A stretch of DNA of 44,107 nt from Chloroflexota bacterium (GTDB lineage Bacteria > Chloroflexota > Dehalococcoidia > Lucifugimonadales > Lucifugimonadaceae), in the NCBI GenBank assembly GCA_022564545.1, contig JADFLG010000007.1, positions 1 through 44,107 of the forward strand. Reading direction: 5' to 3'. Position 1 is the first letter of the stretch; each line of letters opens with the position of its first letter. The notes beneath the pieces were generated by a model that worked only from the letters and a program-made list of their open reading frames with translations, made no database searches and had not been told where the DNA came from. Below, piece by piece: positions 16,193 to 25,310 of the stretch. The translations under genes and the position numbers were made by a program.

Positions 16193-17596
16193 ATGACGCT
16201 GTCCTACCGAGAAGCAATAACACAACTGCTTTCGCTCGCCGACTTCGAGAGGAAATCTCGCGCCGGTGAGCCGCCAGATTTTCACCTCAAAAGAATCGAA
16301 CGTCTGCTCGATCACATCGGAAACCCGCATATCGGCCAAAAGTACGTTCACGTCGCTGGCACCAACGGCAAAGGCAGCACATCTGCAATGATCGCGGGGG
16401 CCCTCGCCGCCAGCGGACACAAGACGGGCCTTTTTACATCCCCATCCATTCACCGGATCACGGAGCGAATTCGTATAAACGGCCAGTCGGTCAGCGAGCG
16501 TGATTTCGCCCGGCTGGTGGAGAGACTCTGGCCCGCGGTCGAGCAAGTAACCGCCGATGGCGACATCGGGGTTGTATCGGTTTTTGAGCTTGAAACGGCA
16601 ATGGCGTTCTACCATTTCGCCGAGGAAAAAACCGATGTCAGCGTGATCGAAGTGGGCCTCGGCGGCAGGCTCGACTCGACCAACATAGTCACGCCTCTCG
16701 TTTCGGTCATCACCCCGATCAGCCTCGATCACGTGGCGGTCCTGGGCGACACGATCGAAAAGATCGCAGCCGAAAAAGCCGGGATCGTCAAACCAGGTGT
16801 CCCGGTCGTTTCGTCACCGCAAGAACCGGTAGCCATGGCGGTGATCCGATCTGCCGCCGAGACTGCGGGGAGCGAGTTGATCAAAAGCCATGAAACCGTG
16901 ACAATCCTCAATTCCACCGACCGTGGACTGGACGGCATCGAACTCGAATTGGGCATCGACGGCAGATCCCTCGATATGCACGTCCGCCTGCTCGGTGCGC
17001 ACCAGGTCGACAATGCCCGTACCGCGGTGGCGGCGCTGCAGCAACTTGCCAATATCGGTGTCTCAGTCGAGTCCGATGCGATTGGCGCTGGAATTGCGGG
17101 GGTAGAATGGCCCGCCCGGAACCAGCTGGTGACCCGCCGTCCAACTCCCGTATTCGTCGATGGGGCCCACAACGCCGCATCTGCACTCGCACTCCGTAAG
17201 ACGGTCGAACATCTATTCCCGGAGCGGCAAGGGATTATTTTAATCCTCGGCACGGTCCGCGGTCATGACCCGGCAGCCGTGGCGCGCGAACTGGCACCCC
17301 TCGGACCCCGGATTGTTGTAACCGAATCAAGGCACCCAAAAACACTCCCGGGATTCGAACTGGCAGATGTGCTGAGTGAATGTAAAATTACTGTCAACGT
17401 CAAAACCGCCAGCACGCGCAATGCTCTTGAAGAGGCCCGTGTGCTGGCAGTGGATGGCGATCTTATTCTTGCCACGGGTTCGCTGTTTGTAGCAGCGGAG
17501 ATAATCGAGATTGAGCACGGCATCGAACCCGAGTTGTACCCCGACATCAAACTCCCAACCCGACCTTCGGTAACGTCACCATCCCGGCCAAATTAA
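16193..17596 (+). CDS. folC: Folylpolyglutamate synthase / dihydrofolate synthase
   Basis: A 467-residue Mur-ligase-fold enzyme, started at the ATG giving MTLSYREAITQLL. The ATP loop is HVAGTNGKGST near residues 55-65. VIEVGLGGRLDSTN and ITPISLDHVAVLGDTIEKIAAEKAGIVKPG are signature segments for the metal and carbamylated-Lys region. The C-terminal glutamate-ligase domain has FVDGAHNAASALA. It adds glutamate to dihydropteroate and/or folate in the cytoplasm. fabF begins 20 bases downstream, suggesting co-transcription. Confidence 0.92.
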   Translation: MTLSYREAITQLLSLADFERKSRAGEPPDFHLKRIERLLDHIGNPHIGQKYVHVAGTNGKGSTSAMIAGALAASGHKTGLFTSPSIHRITERIRINGQSVSERDFARLVERLWPAVEQVTADGDIGVVSVFELETAMAFYHFAEEKTDVSVIEVGLGGRLDSTNIVTPLVSVITPISLDHVAVLGDTIEKIAAEKAGIVKPGVPVVSSPQEPVAMAVIRSAAETAGSELIKSHETVTILNSTDRGLDGIELELGIDGRSLDMHVRLLGAHQVDNARTAVAALQQLANIGVSVESDAIGAGIAGVEWPARNQLVTRRPTPVFVDGAHNAASALALRKTVEHLFPERQGIILILGTVRGHDPAAVARELAPLGPRIVVTESRHPKTLPGFELADVLSECKITVNVKTASTRNALEEARVLAVDGDLILATGSLFVAAEIIEIEHGIEPELYPDIKLPTRPSVTSPSRPN

Positions 17597-17616
17597 TTCG
17601 TAAACACACCAGTCCG

Positions 17617-18870
17617 ATGACAAACGACAACGGAAACCGAGTAGTAATCACCGGCATGGGGGCAATCACGTGCCTCGGAAACTCGGTCGATGAGTTCTGG
17701 ACCGGCCTGAAAAACGGTCGATCGGGCATCAGGGAAATTAGCCTGGTCAGCCCCGACGGCTTTCCGTGCAAGGTCTCCGGGGAGATCCGCAATTTCGACA
17801 CTGCGGACTACATGGAACGTAAGGAATCCCGCAGGATGGCCCGCTTCTCTCAGTTCGCCGTGGCCGCTGCCCACCAGGCGGTGAAAGACTCGGGAATAGA
17901 TTTCGAACGTGAAGATCTTGACCGCGTCGGCGTTTTGATCGGCAGCGGTTCCGGAGGACTGCCCGAAACCGACCAGCAAGCCGAAATACGTGTGACACGC
18001 GGTATCAGCCGCATGAGCCCTTACTACATACCGATGATGCTGGTAAACATGGCGGCTGCCAACATATCGCATACGTTCAACCTGACTGGCTACACCAATA
18101 CGTGCGTCACCGCCTGCGCTGCCAGCACACAGGCCATCGGTGAAGCCTCCGAGGTCATCCGGCGCGGCAGCGCCGACGTGATCGTTGCGGGCGGGACCGA
18201 GGCGGGTATTTGCGAGATCGGCATGGGCGGGTTCAGCACGATGCGCGCGCTCACCACATGGGAAGGCGACCCTTCGAAGGCAAGTCGCCCGTTTGACTCA
18301 GGCCGCGACGGATTTGCACCTGCCGAGGGCAGCGGTATGCTCATCATGGAAAGTCTCAAGCACGCGACGGCCAGAGGTGCGCATATCTACGCTGAAATCG
18401 CCGGATGGGGTGTTTCCGCAGACGCCTATCACCTGGTCCAGCCGCACCCTGAAGGCGCCGGGGCCGCAAAAGCTATGCAGCGAGCACTCGAAAACGCCGG
18501 GGTCGGTCTCGATGACATCGACTACATCAACGCTCACGGCACCTCGACTCCCATCAACGACAAGTCCGAGACGATCGCGATAAAACGCGTTTTCGGTGAA
18601 CGGGCTTACGATGTTCCGATCAGCTCGACCAAATCGATGGTCGGTCACTCCCTCGGGGCATCAGGCTCGCTGGAAGCTATCGCCTGCATTAGTAGCATCA
18701 TCGATGGAATCCTCCACCCGACGATCAATCAGGATGAGCCGGACCCGGACTGCGACCTCGACTACATTCCGAATGTTGCAAGGGAAGCCGATCTCAAAAT
18801 TGTCATGTCCAACAGTTTCGGATTCGGCGGTCAGAACGCCTGTCTTGTAATCAAGAAGTTCGCCGGCTAG
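17617..18870 (+). CDS. fabF: 3-oxoacyl-ACP synthase II
   Basis: A 417-residue condensing enzyme of fatty-acid elongation. The Cys-His-His triad is complete: the nucleophile in NTCVTACAAST, His in YINAHGTSTPINDKSE and His in STKSMVGHSLGASG. The end motif SNSFGFGGQNACLV is typical of FabF. Length is normal. It follows folC by 20 bases and no other fatty-acid genes adjoin it here. A related role in a specialised ketosynthase pathway is possible but nothing in the context suggests one. Confidence 0.92.
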   Translation: MTNDNGNRVVITGMGAITCLGNSVDEFWTGLKNGRSGIREISLVSPDGFPCKVSGEIRNFDTADYMERKESRRMARFSQFAVAAAHQAVKDSGIDFEREDLDRVGVLIGSGSGGLPETDQQAEIRVTRGISRMSPYYIPMMLVNMAAANISHTFNLTGYTNTCVTACAASTQAIGEASEVIRRGSADVIVAGGTEAGICEIGMGGFSTMRALTTWEGDPSKASRPFDSGRDGFAPAEGSGMLIMESLKHATARGAHIYAEIAGWGVSADAYHLVQPHPEGAGAAKAMQRALENAGVGLDDIDYINAHGTSTPINDKSETIAIKRVFGERAYDVPISSTKSMVGHSLGASGSLEAIACISSIIDGILHPTINQDEPDPDCDLDYIPNVAREADLKIVMSNSFGFGGQNACLVIKKFAG

Positions 18871-18924
18871 GCGTAATTGCCACGGACATTGGCAGCAGGC
18901 GAAGAGGAACTGTACCTGGAATTT

Positions 18925-18946
18925 TCATTGCGAGGAGTTCTTAGCC
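18925..18946. repeat. Partial copy of the 697-890 inverted repeat
   Basis: Twenty-two bases identical to 698-719 (TCATTGCGAGGAGTTCTTAG plus CC), without the matching right end. A short hairpin (TGCCTG at 18966-18971 with CAGGCA at 18981-18986) follows. It lies between the convergent fabF and ABC-transporter genes. Confidence 0.6.
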
Positions 18947-19005
18947 ACAGGGTGCCCCGCGGAGTTGCCTGCCGGGGGTCCAGGCAGATCGGTTACGCAC
19001 GGCGA

Positions 19006-20208
19006 CTAGACCCTGAACACGATCACTTCGGAGTTGTTCCTGGTCCGGACCTTTACCCGCTGGCCTTCCGCGAGACCGTTTGCGGCACGTCGCCGAACTC
19101 GAATCAGGACGCCTGAATCAAGCCGGATGCTGTACTCGGTAAATTCTCCCTGGAATTCCTTCGAATCCACAGTCGCGCTGGTCGAATCTGCGGTGTCCGC
19201 TGCTTCTATCTCCAGTTCGGACGCGCGCATTAGTGCGAGCACCTTCCTACTCTGGCTTTTGCTGTCGGTGGTCGTGTCAGACGAGTCGGCCGACCCGGAC
19301 GATCGCGCGGCGAAGATACCGGCCTCCGTTTCGACCCGGCCACCCTGATAGGTTCCGGGAATTAGCTCACACGGACCGACCAGTCTGGCAACAGACGCCG
19401 ATACCGGATTCAGATAGACCTCTTCCGGGGTGCCTGTCTGCTCGATATAACAGTCCCCCATCACCGCGATGCGGTCCGATGTCGCCAGCGCCTCTTCTCG
19501 ATCATGCGTCACCAGCAGCGTGGTCGCACCCGTCTCGGTGACGATTCGCTTTATGTCCCGCCGCAGCTCCGCCCTGAGTTGCCGGTCGAGGTTGCTGAAC
19601 GGTTCGTCCAACAGCAAGGCCACCGGATCAGGCGCAAGTGCCCGGGCGATCGCCACCCTCTGCTGCTGACCCCCCGACAATTCGTGAATGTAACGCGACT
19701 CGTAGCCGCTCAACCCGACCATCTCAAGCAGCGGGGCGATACGAGCTTTCTTTTCGTTTGACTGAAGGCCCTTCAGGCCGAACTCGACGTTACTGGCCAC
19801 TGTCAAATGGGGGAACAGGGCGTAATCCTGAAATACCAGTCCGACCCTGCGCTGATCGGGCGGGACGTGGATGAAAGATGAACCGACCAGCTGACCGCCA
19901 ACACGTACATAACCCTCGGACACCTGCTCGAACCCCGCTATTACCCGAAGTGCCGTGGTCTTTCCGGCCCCACTGCGACCCAAAATACTCACAAACTCGC
20001 CCGGACGCACCAGGAGGTCGAACCCCCTGATAGCTGGCTCGGCTGATCCCGGATAGCTGCAGACGACACCATCGAGATGGATTACGCCGGTCTCGAGTGA
20101 ACTCAAACCTCCGGTTCCGAGCCCTTCGGGTGAAAGCACCGCGGGCGATGGGCCCAGAGGTAACGGATTCGAATCCCCGGCAGGTTTCCGGTGCCACGGC
20201 ATCCTCAT
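19006..20208 (-). CDS. fbpC: ABC transporter ATPase, Fe3+/FbpC type
   Basis: A 400-residue ATPase with Walker A GRSGAGKTT, Q-loop VFQDYALFPHLTV, signature LSGGQQQRVAIARAL, Walker B VALLLDEPFSNLD and H-loop LLVTHD. The C-terminal third is a TOBE-like regulatory domain with a Ser/Thr/Asp-rich insert (SGSADSSDTTTDSKSQS), then EFTEYSIRLDSGVLIRVR. A 40-residue low-complexity N-terminal lead precedes the ATPase, so the true start may be later. It overlaps the permease gene by four bases, showing an operon. It would power ferric-iron import; a related anion such as thiamine or sulfate is less likely given the binding protein. Confidence 0.85.
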   Translation of the reverse strand: MRMPWHRKPAGDSNPLPLGPSPAVLSPEGLGTGGLSSLETGVIHLDGVVCSYPGSAEPAIRGFDLLVRPGEFVSILGRSGAGKTTALRVIAGFEQVSEGYVRVGGQLVGSSFIHVPPDQRRVGLVFQDYALFPHLTVASNVEFGLKGLQSNEKKARIAPLLEMVGLSGYESRYIHELSGGQQQRVAIARALAPDPVALLLDEPFSNLDRQLRAELRRDIKRIVTETGATTLLVTHDREEALATSDRIAVMGDCYIEQTGTPEEVYLNPVSASVARLVGPCELIPGTYQGGRVETEAGIFAARSSGSADSSDTTTDSKSQSRKVLALMRASELEIEAADTADSTSATVDSKEFQGEFTEYSIRLDSGVLIRVRRRAANGLAEGQRVKVRTRNNSEVIVFRV

Positions 20209-21869
20209 CGGTCAGCCCTGCTTAATCCGGGCGCGCGGGTTGGCGGGTCCGATACGTCCGGTCGGGCACCGTAACCACGCAGAGTCAGGTACGCCGTGGG
20301 AACCCCGGCCACCAGCACGAGCAACAGGGCAGCAGCAGCTGTTATTGCGAAGTAGGCCTCGGATGCTGCGGACCAGATCGAAGTCGACAACGTCCGGTAG
20401 CCTATTGGCGAAAGGATCAGGGTCGCGGGAAGCTCTTTCATAGTAAGTAAAAACACCATAGCCCCACCTGCAAACGCACCCGGCATAACAAGAGGAATTG
20501 TGACCGAGAAAATCACTCTCCACTGGGACCGCCCGAGACCCTGGGCTGCCTCCTCAATCCTGGGGTTGACTTGCAACAACGAACTTCGCAGCGCACCGAT
20601 ACTCGCTGGCAGGAACAGCACCCCGTAGGCGAACACCAGCAGCCATATCGACTGGTACAGCGGGCGCGCAACGTTGATTCCAAAAAACACCAGTGAAAGC
20701 GCAACGACCACGCCCGGCAATCCAAACCCGATGTAGGTCGATCGCTCGATGAACCGGCTTAGCCTGCTTCTGAACCTCACCGCCAGAATCACAACAGGCA
20801 GGGCCGCTGCGACCGTCGCCAGCGCCGCAAGCAACGAAACGAAAAGTGAATTTCTCGCCGGAATCAGAAGGGGCAAGAGCTGCTGATCGTTGATCAGGCC
20901 CCTGGCCAGCCAGTGGACGAGCACACCGACCGGAACTACCAGTCCGATCAACACCGGAAACGCAACAACCGCGACTCCGGCCCAGCGCCAACGTCCAAGG
21001 TCAATTCTCCTGGCAGCCCGCACCACGCCGACGGTGCTCCGGTGATATGCCCCGCTCCCGCGTGTAAAGCCTTCACCCAGAAGGAGCAACACGGCCACGA
21101 CTACAAGCACCAGCGACAGAACCGCCGCCAGCGTCCGGTCTATCGACGACTCGTACTGAATCATGATGGTCGAGGTGAACGTCTGGTAGCGGAGCAGAGC
21201 GACGCCGCCGAAATCGCTCAGCGTGTATAACGCCACCAGCAGCGACCCCCCCGCAATGGCAGGACGCAGCATCGGCAATGTGACGGCCCTGAAGGTGTGA
21301 ACCGGGCCGTAGCCCATGGCGCGGGCAGCCTCTTCAAGCGCCGGGTCCATTCTGCGCAGCGCACCACGAACCGTCAGCAAAACGTAGGGGTAGGTCATCA
21401 GGACCAGCACAAGAGTCGCACCGCCCAGGCCGTAGATATCGGGAAGCCTTTCAACTCCAAACATCGATAGCCACCCCTGTAGCACGCCACGTGGCGAGTA
21501 CATCTCGATGACCGTCGTTGCCATCACGAAACTGGGCAACACGAGTGGCAGCACCGAAGCGACCGATAGCACGCGGCGAAGTGGGATGTTCGATTTAACC
21601 GTGAGCCAGGCCACCGGGACCGCGACCGCAACTGAGATCGCCGTCACAACCGCGATCAGTAAAAATGTCCGTCCGAAAACCGCAGCGGTGTTGGCCCGCC
21701 AGAGAATGTCGGTCCATTCCGATCCCGCACCCGCGGAACGAACGACCAGATAGACCACCGGGATCAATGCCGCAAGCGCGACGGCAGCCGCCGAGGCCAC
21801 CAGGAACACCGGCGGCCGCTTTCCGTCGCCTGAAATCCAACCGGCCGACATGACGCCGGAGAAGGTCAT
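20205..21869 (-). CDS. fbpB: ABC transporter permease, Fe3+/FbpB type (fused two-domain)
   Basis: A 554-residue inner-membrane protein with about twelve hydrophobic spans and two copies of the permease domain. The conserved EAA-type loops are EEAARAMGYGPVHTFRAVTLPMLRPAIAGG in the first half and EEAAQGLGRSQWRVIFSVTIPLVMPGAFAGG in the second. Both contact the ATPase. The fused layout is typical of ferric-iron and thiamine importers. It lies between the binding-protein gene (108 bases upstream) and the ATPase gene (4-base overlap). Confidence 0.88.
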   Translation of the reverse strand: MTFSGVMSAGWISGDGKRPPVFLVASAAAVALAALIPVVYLVVRSAGAGSEWTDILWRANTAAVFGRTFLLIAVVTAISVAVAVPVAWLTVKSNIPLRRVLSVASVLPLVLPSFVMATTVIEMYSPRGVLQGWLSMFGVERLPDIYGLGGATLVLVLMTYPYVLLTVRGALRRMDPALEEAARAMGYGPVHTFRAVTLPMLRPAIAGGSLLVALYTLSDFGGVALLRYQTFTSTIMIQYESSIDRTLAAVLSLVLVVVAVLLLLGEGFTRGSGAYHRSTVGVVRAARRIDLGRWRWAGVAVVAFPVLIGLVVPVGVLVHWLARGLINDQQLLPLLIPARNSLFVSLLAALATVAAALPVVILAVRFRSRLSRFIERSTYIGFGLPGVVVALSLVFFGINVARPLYQSIWLLVFAYGVLFLPASIGALRSSLLQVNPRIEEAAQGLGRSQWRVIFSVTIPLVMPGAFAGGAMVFLLTMKELPATLILSPIGYRTLSTSIWSAASEAYFAITAAAALLLVLVAGVPTAYLTLRGYGARPDVSDPPTRAPGLSRADR

Positions 21870-21977
21870 GACGGCGCCACCAGTTTTCCAGGCGATATCC
21901 GACCGAGCCTCCCCGAGGTGTATGAGTCAAACCAGTGAACGGTCATCTGGAATGCAGACCAGGTCTGCTCCGTACCC

Positions 21978-23006
21978 CTACGGCAGGGCACCAACCTCCC
22001 TCATCAGATCCTGTGTTCCCTGGAGATCTGTGAGATCGCCCAGGTCGATACTGGGCTTCGTAATGTCGTCCAGTGCTGGCAGTAAATTGTTCGGCTTCGC
22101 CTGATCGTTCAACGGGAACTCGTACGTCTGCGATGCAAAAAATTGCTGACCCGAAGCACTCAGCAGAAACTTGATGAACTGAATGGCGAGTTCCCTGTTG
22201 TCTGACCTTTCCAAAAGCCCGACGCCTGCAACGAGTATCACAGAACCGGGGTCGGCGGCTCGGGTGTAGTAGTTGCGAGCGGCGAACGACTCGCCCTCTT
22301 CGGCTATGAACCGGTGCAGGTAGTAGTGGTTCACAAAGCCCACGTCGACCTCGCCCGCGGCAACTGCAGCCACGGTCGGTGTGTTCTTCGCATAGATTTT
22401 TGGCTTGTTGGCAACAATGCCCTCCAGCCAATCACGGGTGCGGTCCTCGCCCCACACCTGTCGCATCGCCGTGACCATTGCGAGCAGGGAACTGTTGGTC
22501 GGGGGCCATCCAATACGGCCCCGCCACTCGGGTTTTGCGAAATCCTCGATCGAATCGGGCAGGTCCGCTTCTGTCAGTGCGTCGGTGTTGTAAACAATCA
22601 CACGTGCACGCCCGGACGTGCCCACCCACTTGTTCTCGGGGTCACGGGCCCAGTCAGGTACTGAACCCAGCACATCTGATGGGAGCTCCGAAAGCATCGA
22701 ATCGACAGCGCCGAGACCACCCGGGTCCTGTGCGAAAAAAATGTCTGCCGGTGTGTTATTGCCTTCTTCCAGAAGGGTGGCCGCCAGCGGACCTGTCGAT
22801 CCGTAGTTCACCTTCACCTTTGCACCCGTCAGCTCTTCAAAATCTTCGATCAGCGGCCCGATCAGCGACTCACTCCGCCCTGAGTAGATCACCAGCGGCT
22901 TCGACTCGTCCCCGCCTGCCGCACATGCCGCGCCGGCAACGGTCAACACACACAGGGCAGCAACACCAACCGATGCGCGCCAGAACCTGGCGGCGTGCTC
23001 CCACAT
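21978..23006 (-). CDS. fbpA: Fe3+-type ABC transporter substrate-binding lipoprotein
   Basis: A 342-residue exported protein. The signal peptide (RASVGVAALCVLTVAGAAC) ends in a lipobox-like AGAAC with Cys28, so it is probably a lipoprotein on the outer face of the membrane. The mature part begins KPLVIYSGRSESLIGPLIEDFEELTGAKV, standard for FbpA/FutA-type proteins. NHYYLHRF carries the adjacent Tyr pair that binds ferric iron in this family. It is the first gene of the three-gene importer. The 450-base upstream region contains a 24-base palindrome that could be a metal-dependent operator. Confidence 0.85.
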   Translation of the reverse strand: MWEHAARFWRASVGVAALCVLTVAGAACAAGGDESKPLVIYSGRSESLIGPLIEDFEELTGAKVKVNYGSTGPLAATLLEEGNNTPADIFFAQDPGGLGAVDSMLSELPSDVLGSVPDWARDPENKWVGTSGRARVIVYNTDALTEADLPDSIEDFAKPEWRGRIGWPPTNSSLLAMVTAMRQVWGEDRTRDWLEGIVANKPKIYAKNTPTVAAVAAGEVDVGFVNHYYLHRFIAEEGESFAARNYYTRAADPGSVILVAGVGLLERSDNRELAIQFIKFLLSASGQQFFASQTYEFPLNDQAKPNNLLPALDDITKPSIDLGDLTDLQGTQDLMREVGALP

Positions 23007-23455
23007 TTGATTCTTCTCCCGGTCGGTGTCACAAGGAGCCGGCGGTCACGTCCTGCTGTTCGCCAGTGCGTCCTGAAGTGTTCGTATATAGAAATGCTTA
23101 CCTTTAGAATACACAATTAATTTCGAGCCGCAATACAGGACTGTGAAAAAAATATGAGGAACTGTCTCAGAGGGGACCGTTCTCACGTTCACTCAGGACG
23201 TACGGCGTTCCTCGATACGAATATTATTATTCGTATCTAAAAACTACACGCGCGTATCCAGGCTCGACGAGGACATCAAGTGCGATCTAAATATTTTCTG
23301 CGGTATTCGCGAAATTGGTCGCACATGAATAAGGCGCACATGGCACCCGAGCACCTACAATTTATTTTGTTGGGCCACGCCGGTGGAACCAACTGGCGGC
23401 CAGACACGACACTTTTACCTTTTTAGCCTGGCACCCGCTCACAGAACTCCGCCGT
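23007..23455. other. AT-rich divergent regulatory region, no gene seen
   Basis: This region separates fbpA (minus) from an exported-protein gene (plus). It is clearly more AT-rich than its neighbours and contains a 24-base palindrome at 23214-23237. A weak minus-strand promoter pattern (TTGCGG, 16 bases, TATTCT near 23108-23135) could serve fbpA. I recognise no small RNA or gene. Confidence 0.5.
23214..23237. promoter_or_regulatory. 24-base palindrome, candidate operator
   Basis: GATACGAATA and TATTCGTATC form perfect 10-base arms around four bases (TTAT). The AT-rich palindrome recalls Fur- or DtxR-type operators but does not clearly match either consensus. It sits roughly midway, just over 200 bases from each of the two divergent gene starts. 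There is no strong T-run, so a terminator is less likely. Confidence 0.5.
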
Positions 23456-24283
23456 ATGGCACAGCCCAAGAAAAGTTCCCGACCGACGTCACGGCTCAGT
23501 GCCGTCGCTTTCGCCGTGTTGTTCGCTCTCCTGGGGGCCGCATGTGAAGGTTTCTACAGCGATTCCCTGCCAACGCCACAAATTGCATTGCCGACCCCGG
23601 CCAATCTTCAGGAGGGAGATCCTGAGGATTTAGTCGAAGCCGGGGCAAGGACTGCCATGGCAGCCGCGCTGGGCATTAGCGCGGACGCTCCAAGAAAAAT
23701 ACTGTTGCAGCACGCAACGTGGACCGATCGTGCGCCGGGCTGTTACCCGCCGCCGTCGGGTGTGTCGGGCCCTTATCTCGTGCCCGGGTATCGGCTGTTG
23801 ATGCAGTATGAGGGCGTCTTCTACGAATACGACGCTGATCTTGGTGGCGAAACCGGTGCACTCTGCGACTTCACGACGCAATGGGTTTCTGTCGAACCGG
23901 CCCTCGACATTGTGACGGTAAATCTGGAAGGTTCAGCCAGACCAGATTTCTTCACTGTGTACATCCTCCGTTCGGAAGAGGACGTCGCTGCGTTCAACTC
24001 AACGAACTCCGAAATCGCAACAATTGCGGCCGGTGTGGTCGATTGGACTGTGGAATTGCTGGTCGGCGGATGGGTCAATACCGGTCCATACACCGAGGCC
24101 GTCAGGGCCTACCACTTGCCAGCCGGGCCTCAAGCCGGAATTGACGCAGCGCCAATATTCATCGAGGTAGCGGTTCCCGAAAATCTGGCTGATACTGCCA
24201 ACGATATCCCTTCACAAACCTGGGCCCTGATCGACATCACCAAGCCTGATTCAACTTATCAATTCATAGGCATGAGGCAGTGA
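23456..24283 (+). CDS. Exported lipoprotein of unknown function
   Basis: A 275-residue protein. Its signal peptide ends in lipobox LLGAAC (Cys30), followed by a short Pro/Thr-rich spacer (LPTPQIALPTPAN). The central part (about 60-140) has LLQHATWTDRAPGCYPPP, then VPGYRLLMQYEGVFYEYDADLGGETGALCDF. This pattern (aromatic, Asp, GC, Pro, PGY, YEY, Cys) also occurs in the next gene, so the two share a domain, probably disulfide-bonded. The C-terminal half (DFFTVYILRSEEDVAAF...) has no recognised match. It probably sits on the outer face of the membrane. Function unknown. Confidence 0.75.
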   Translation: MAQPKKSSRPTSRLSAVAFAVLFALLGAACEGFYSDSLPTPQIALPTPANLQEGDPEDLVEAGARTAMAAALGISADAPRKILLQHATWTDRAPGCYPPPSGVSGPYLVPGYRLLMQYEGVFYEYDADLGGETGALCDFTTQWVSVEPALDIVTVNLEGSARPDFFTVYILRSEEDVAAFNSTNSEIATIAAGVVDWTVELLVGGWVNTGPYTEAVRAYHLPAGPQAGIDAAPIFIEVAVPENLADTANDIPSQTWALIDITKPDSTYQFIGMRQ

Positions 24284-24393
24284 TTAGCCCCCGGCCTCAC
24301 ATCACCATCCGGCGCAACCAGGCGAACCGCCAACATCTAAACTCGAGAACAGCAAAATAATGCCGGTAAATCCAGGCACAGAAAGAGTCCCAA

Positions 24394-25308
24394 GTGAATA
24401 GCCCGTTACGAATTGCCGTCTTCGCAGTCGGCGCCATCGCTGTAGTCGCCATAATCGTCGCGTTTGCTCTCTTTGGCTCCGACTCCGGCACCGACGAGGT
24501 ACTGGTAACCAACCCAACGGCAACCACACAACCATTGGCAACAGCACGCCCCACTGTTACGCCCGTGCCGCCACCCACGCCTACGCCGGAACCCACCTCT
24601 ACACCCGAACCGACACCGACACCACCGCCACCACCGACCGCGACGCCGACTCCACCGCCACCTCCTTCACACGCACAGGAAATGGCCCGGTTGATATTCG
24701 AACACGGTGTCGAAGGCGGAAATCTGTCGGTTATCTCGGTCGGCGCGGCCCAGTGGCCCGACGAATCGCTGGGGTGCCCCGAACCGGGCATCTTTTACGA
24801 GTCGGAAAACGCCCCTTACGCCGGGTTCATCTATGTGTTGAGTGACCGCTCGGATACCTGGGAATACCACACGAATGAAGACGACTCGGTGATCGTTCGG
24901 TGCGATGAAATCGAACCCTTCACCGGGCCGAAAGTAAACATTGCGCAGGCAGCGGGGTTGCGCGGTTCGACCGGTGTCACGTTGATGCGCCGGGATTTTT
25001 CGACTGGTCAGTTCGAGAAAATCGATCCCATGACTCAGGACGAGCTCATTCGCCTGATCGATATCTTCGACCGCGATATCCCGTTGTCAGACACAATCAA
25101 CTGCGAAACGGTATTCCGTCTCGATTTCGAAACCCCGAGCGGCCTCCAGAGCATTGAATGGTTATGCGAGGAAGATAAGAACCTCGCCACGGGAACGCAG
25201 GGTTTTTGGATCGGTATGACCGGGACCGTACCGGTGCAGGTAGGCGACCTCGTTGGCCCTTACCTTACCGGTGGCCAGCCCCCGGAACCGCCGGGATTCC
25301 GACCGTAA
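24394..25308 (+). CDS. Membrane-anchored exported protein with Pro/Thr linker, unknown function
   Basis: A 304-residue protein starting at GTG. One N-terminal membrane span (about 4-25) is followed by a Pro/Thr/Glu linker (about 47-90) built of TPTPEPT-like units. The first outer domain has SVGAAQWPDESLGCPEPGIFY, WEYHTNEDDSVIVRCDE, the same motif set as the preceding gene. A second domain (about 190-300, with INCETVFRLDFETPSG) is unrecognised. It lies 110 bases after the related lipoprotein gene and two bases before the HypE-like gene. Confidence 0.7.
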   Translation: MNSPLRIAVFAVGAIAVVAIIVAFALFGSDSGTDEVLVTNPTATTQPLATARPTVTPVPPPTPTPEPTSTPEPTPTPPPPPTATPTPPPPPSHAQEMARLIFEHGVEGGNLSVISVGAAQWPDESLGCPEPGIFYESENAPYAGFIYVLSDRSDTWEYHTNEDDSVIVRCDEIEPFTGPKVNIAQAAGLRGSTGVTLMRRDFSTGQFEKIDPMTQDELIRLIDIFDRDIPLSDTINCETVFRLDFETPSGLQSIEWLCEEDKNLATGTQGFWIGMTGTVPVQVGDLVGPYLTGGQPPEPPGFRP

Positions 25309-25310
25309 CA

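Noticed and set aside
21954-21968. GCAGACC-A-GGTCTGC inverted repeat between the binding-protein and permease genes
   Set aside because: Arms of seven bases with a one-base centre and no T-run; too little to call an operator or attenuator.
24530-24665. Short repeated units that could suggest a CRISPR or minisatellite
   Set aside because: The repeats are in-frame Pro/Thr codons of a linker and have no spacer structure. The same holds for 30076-30400.
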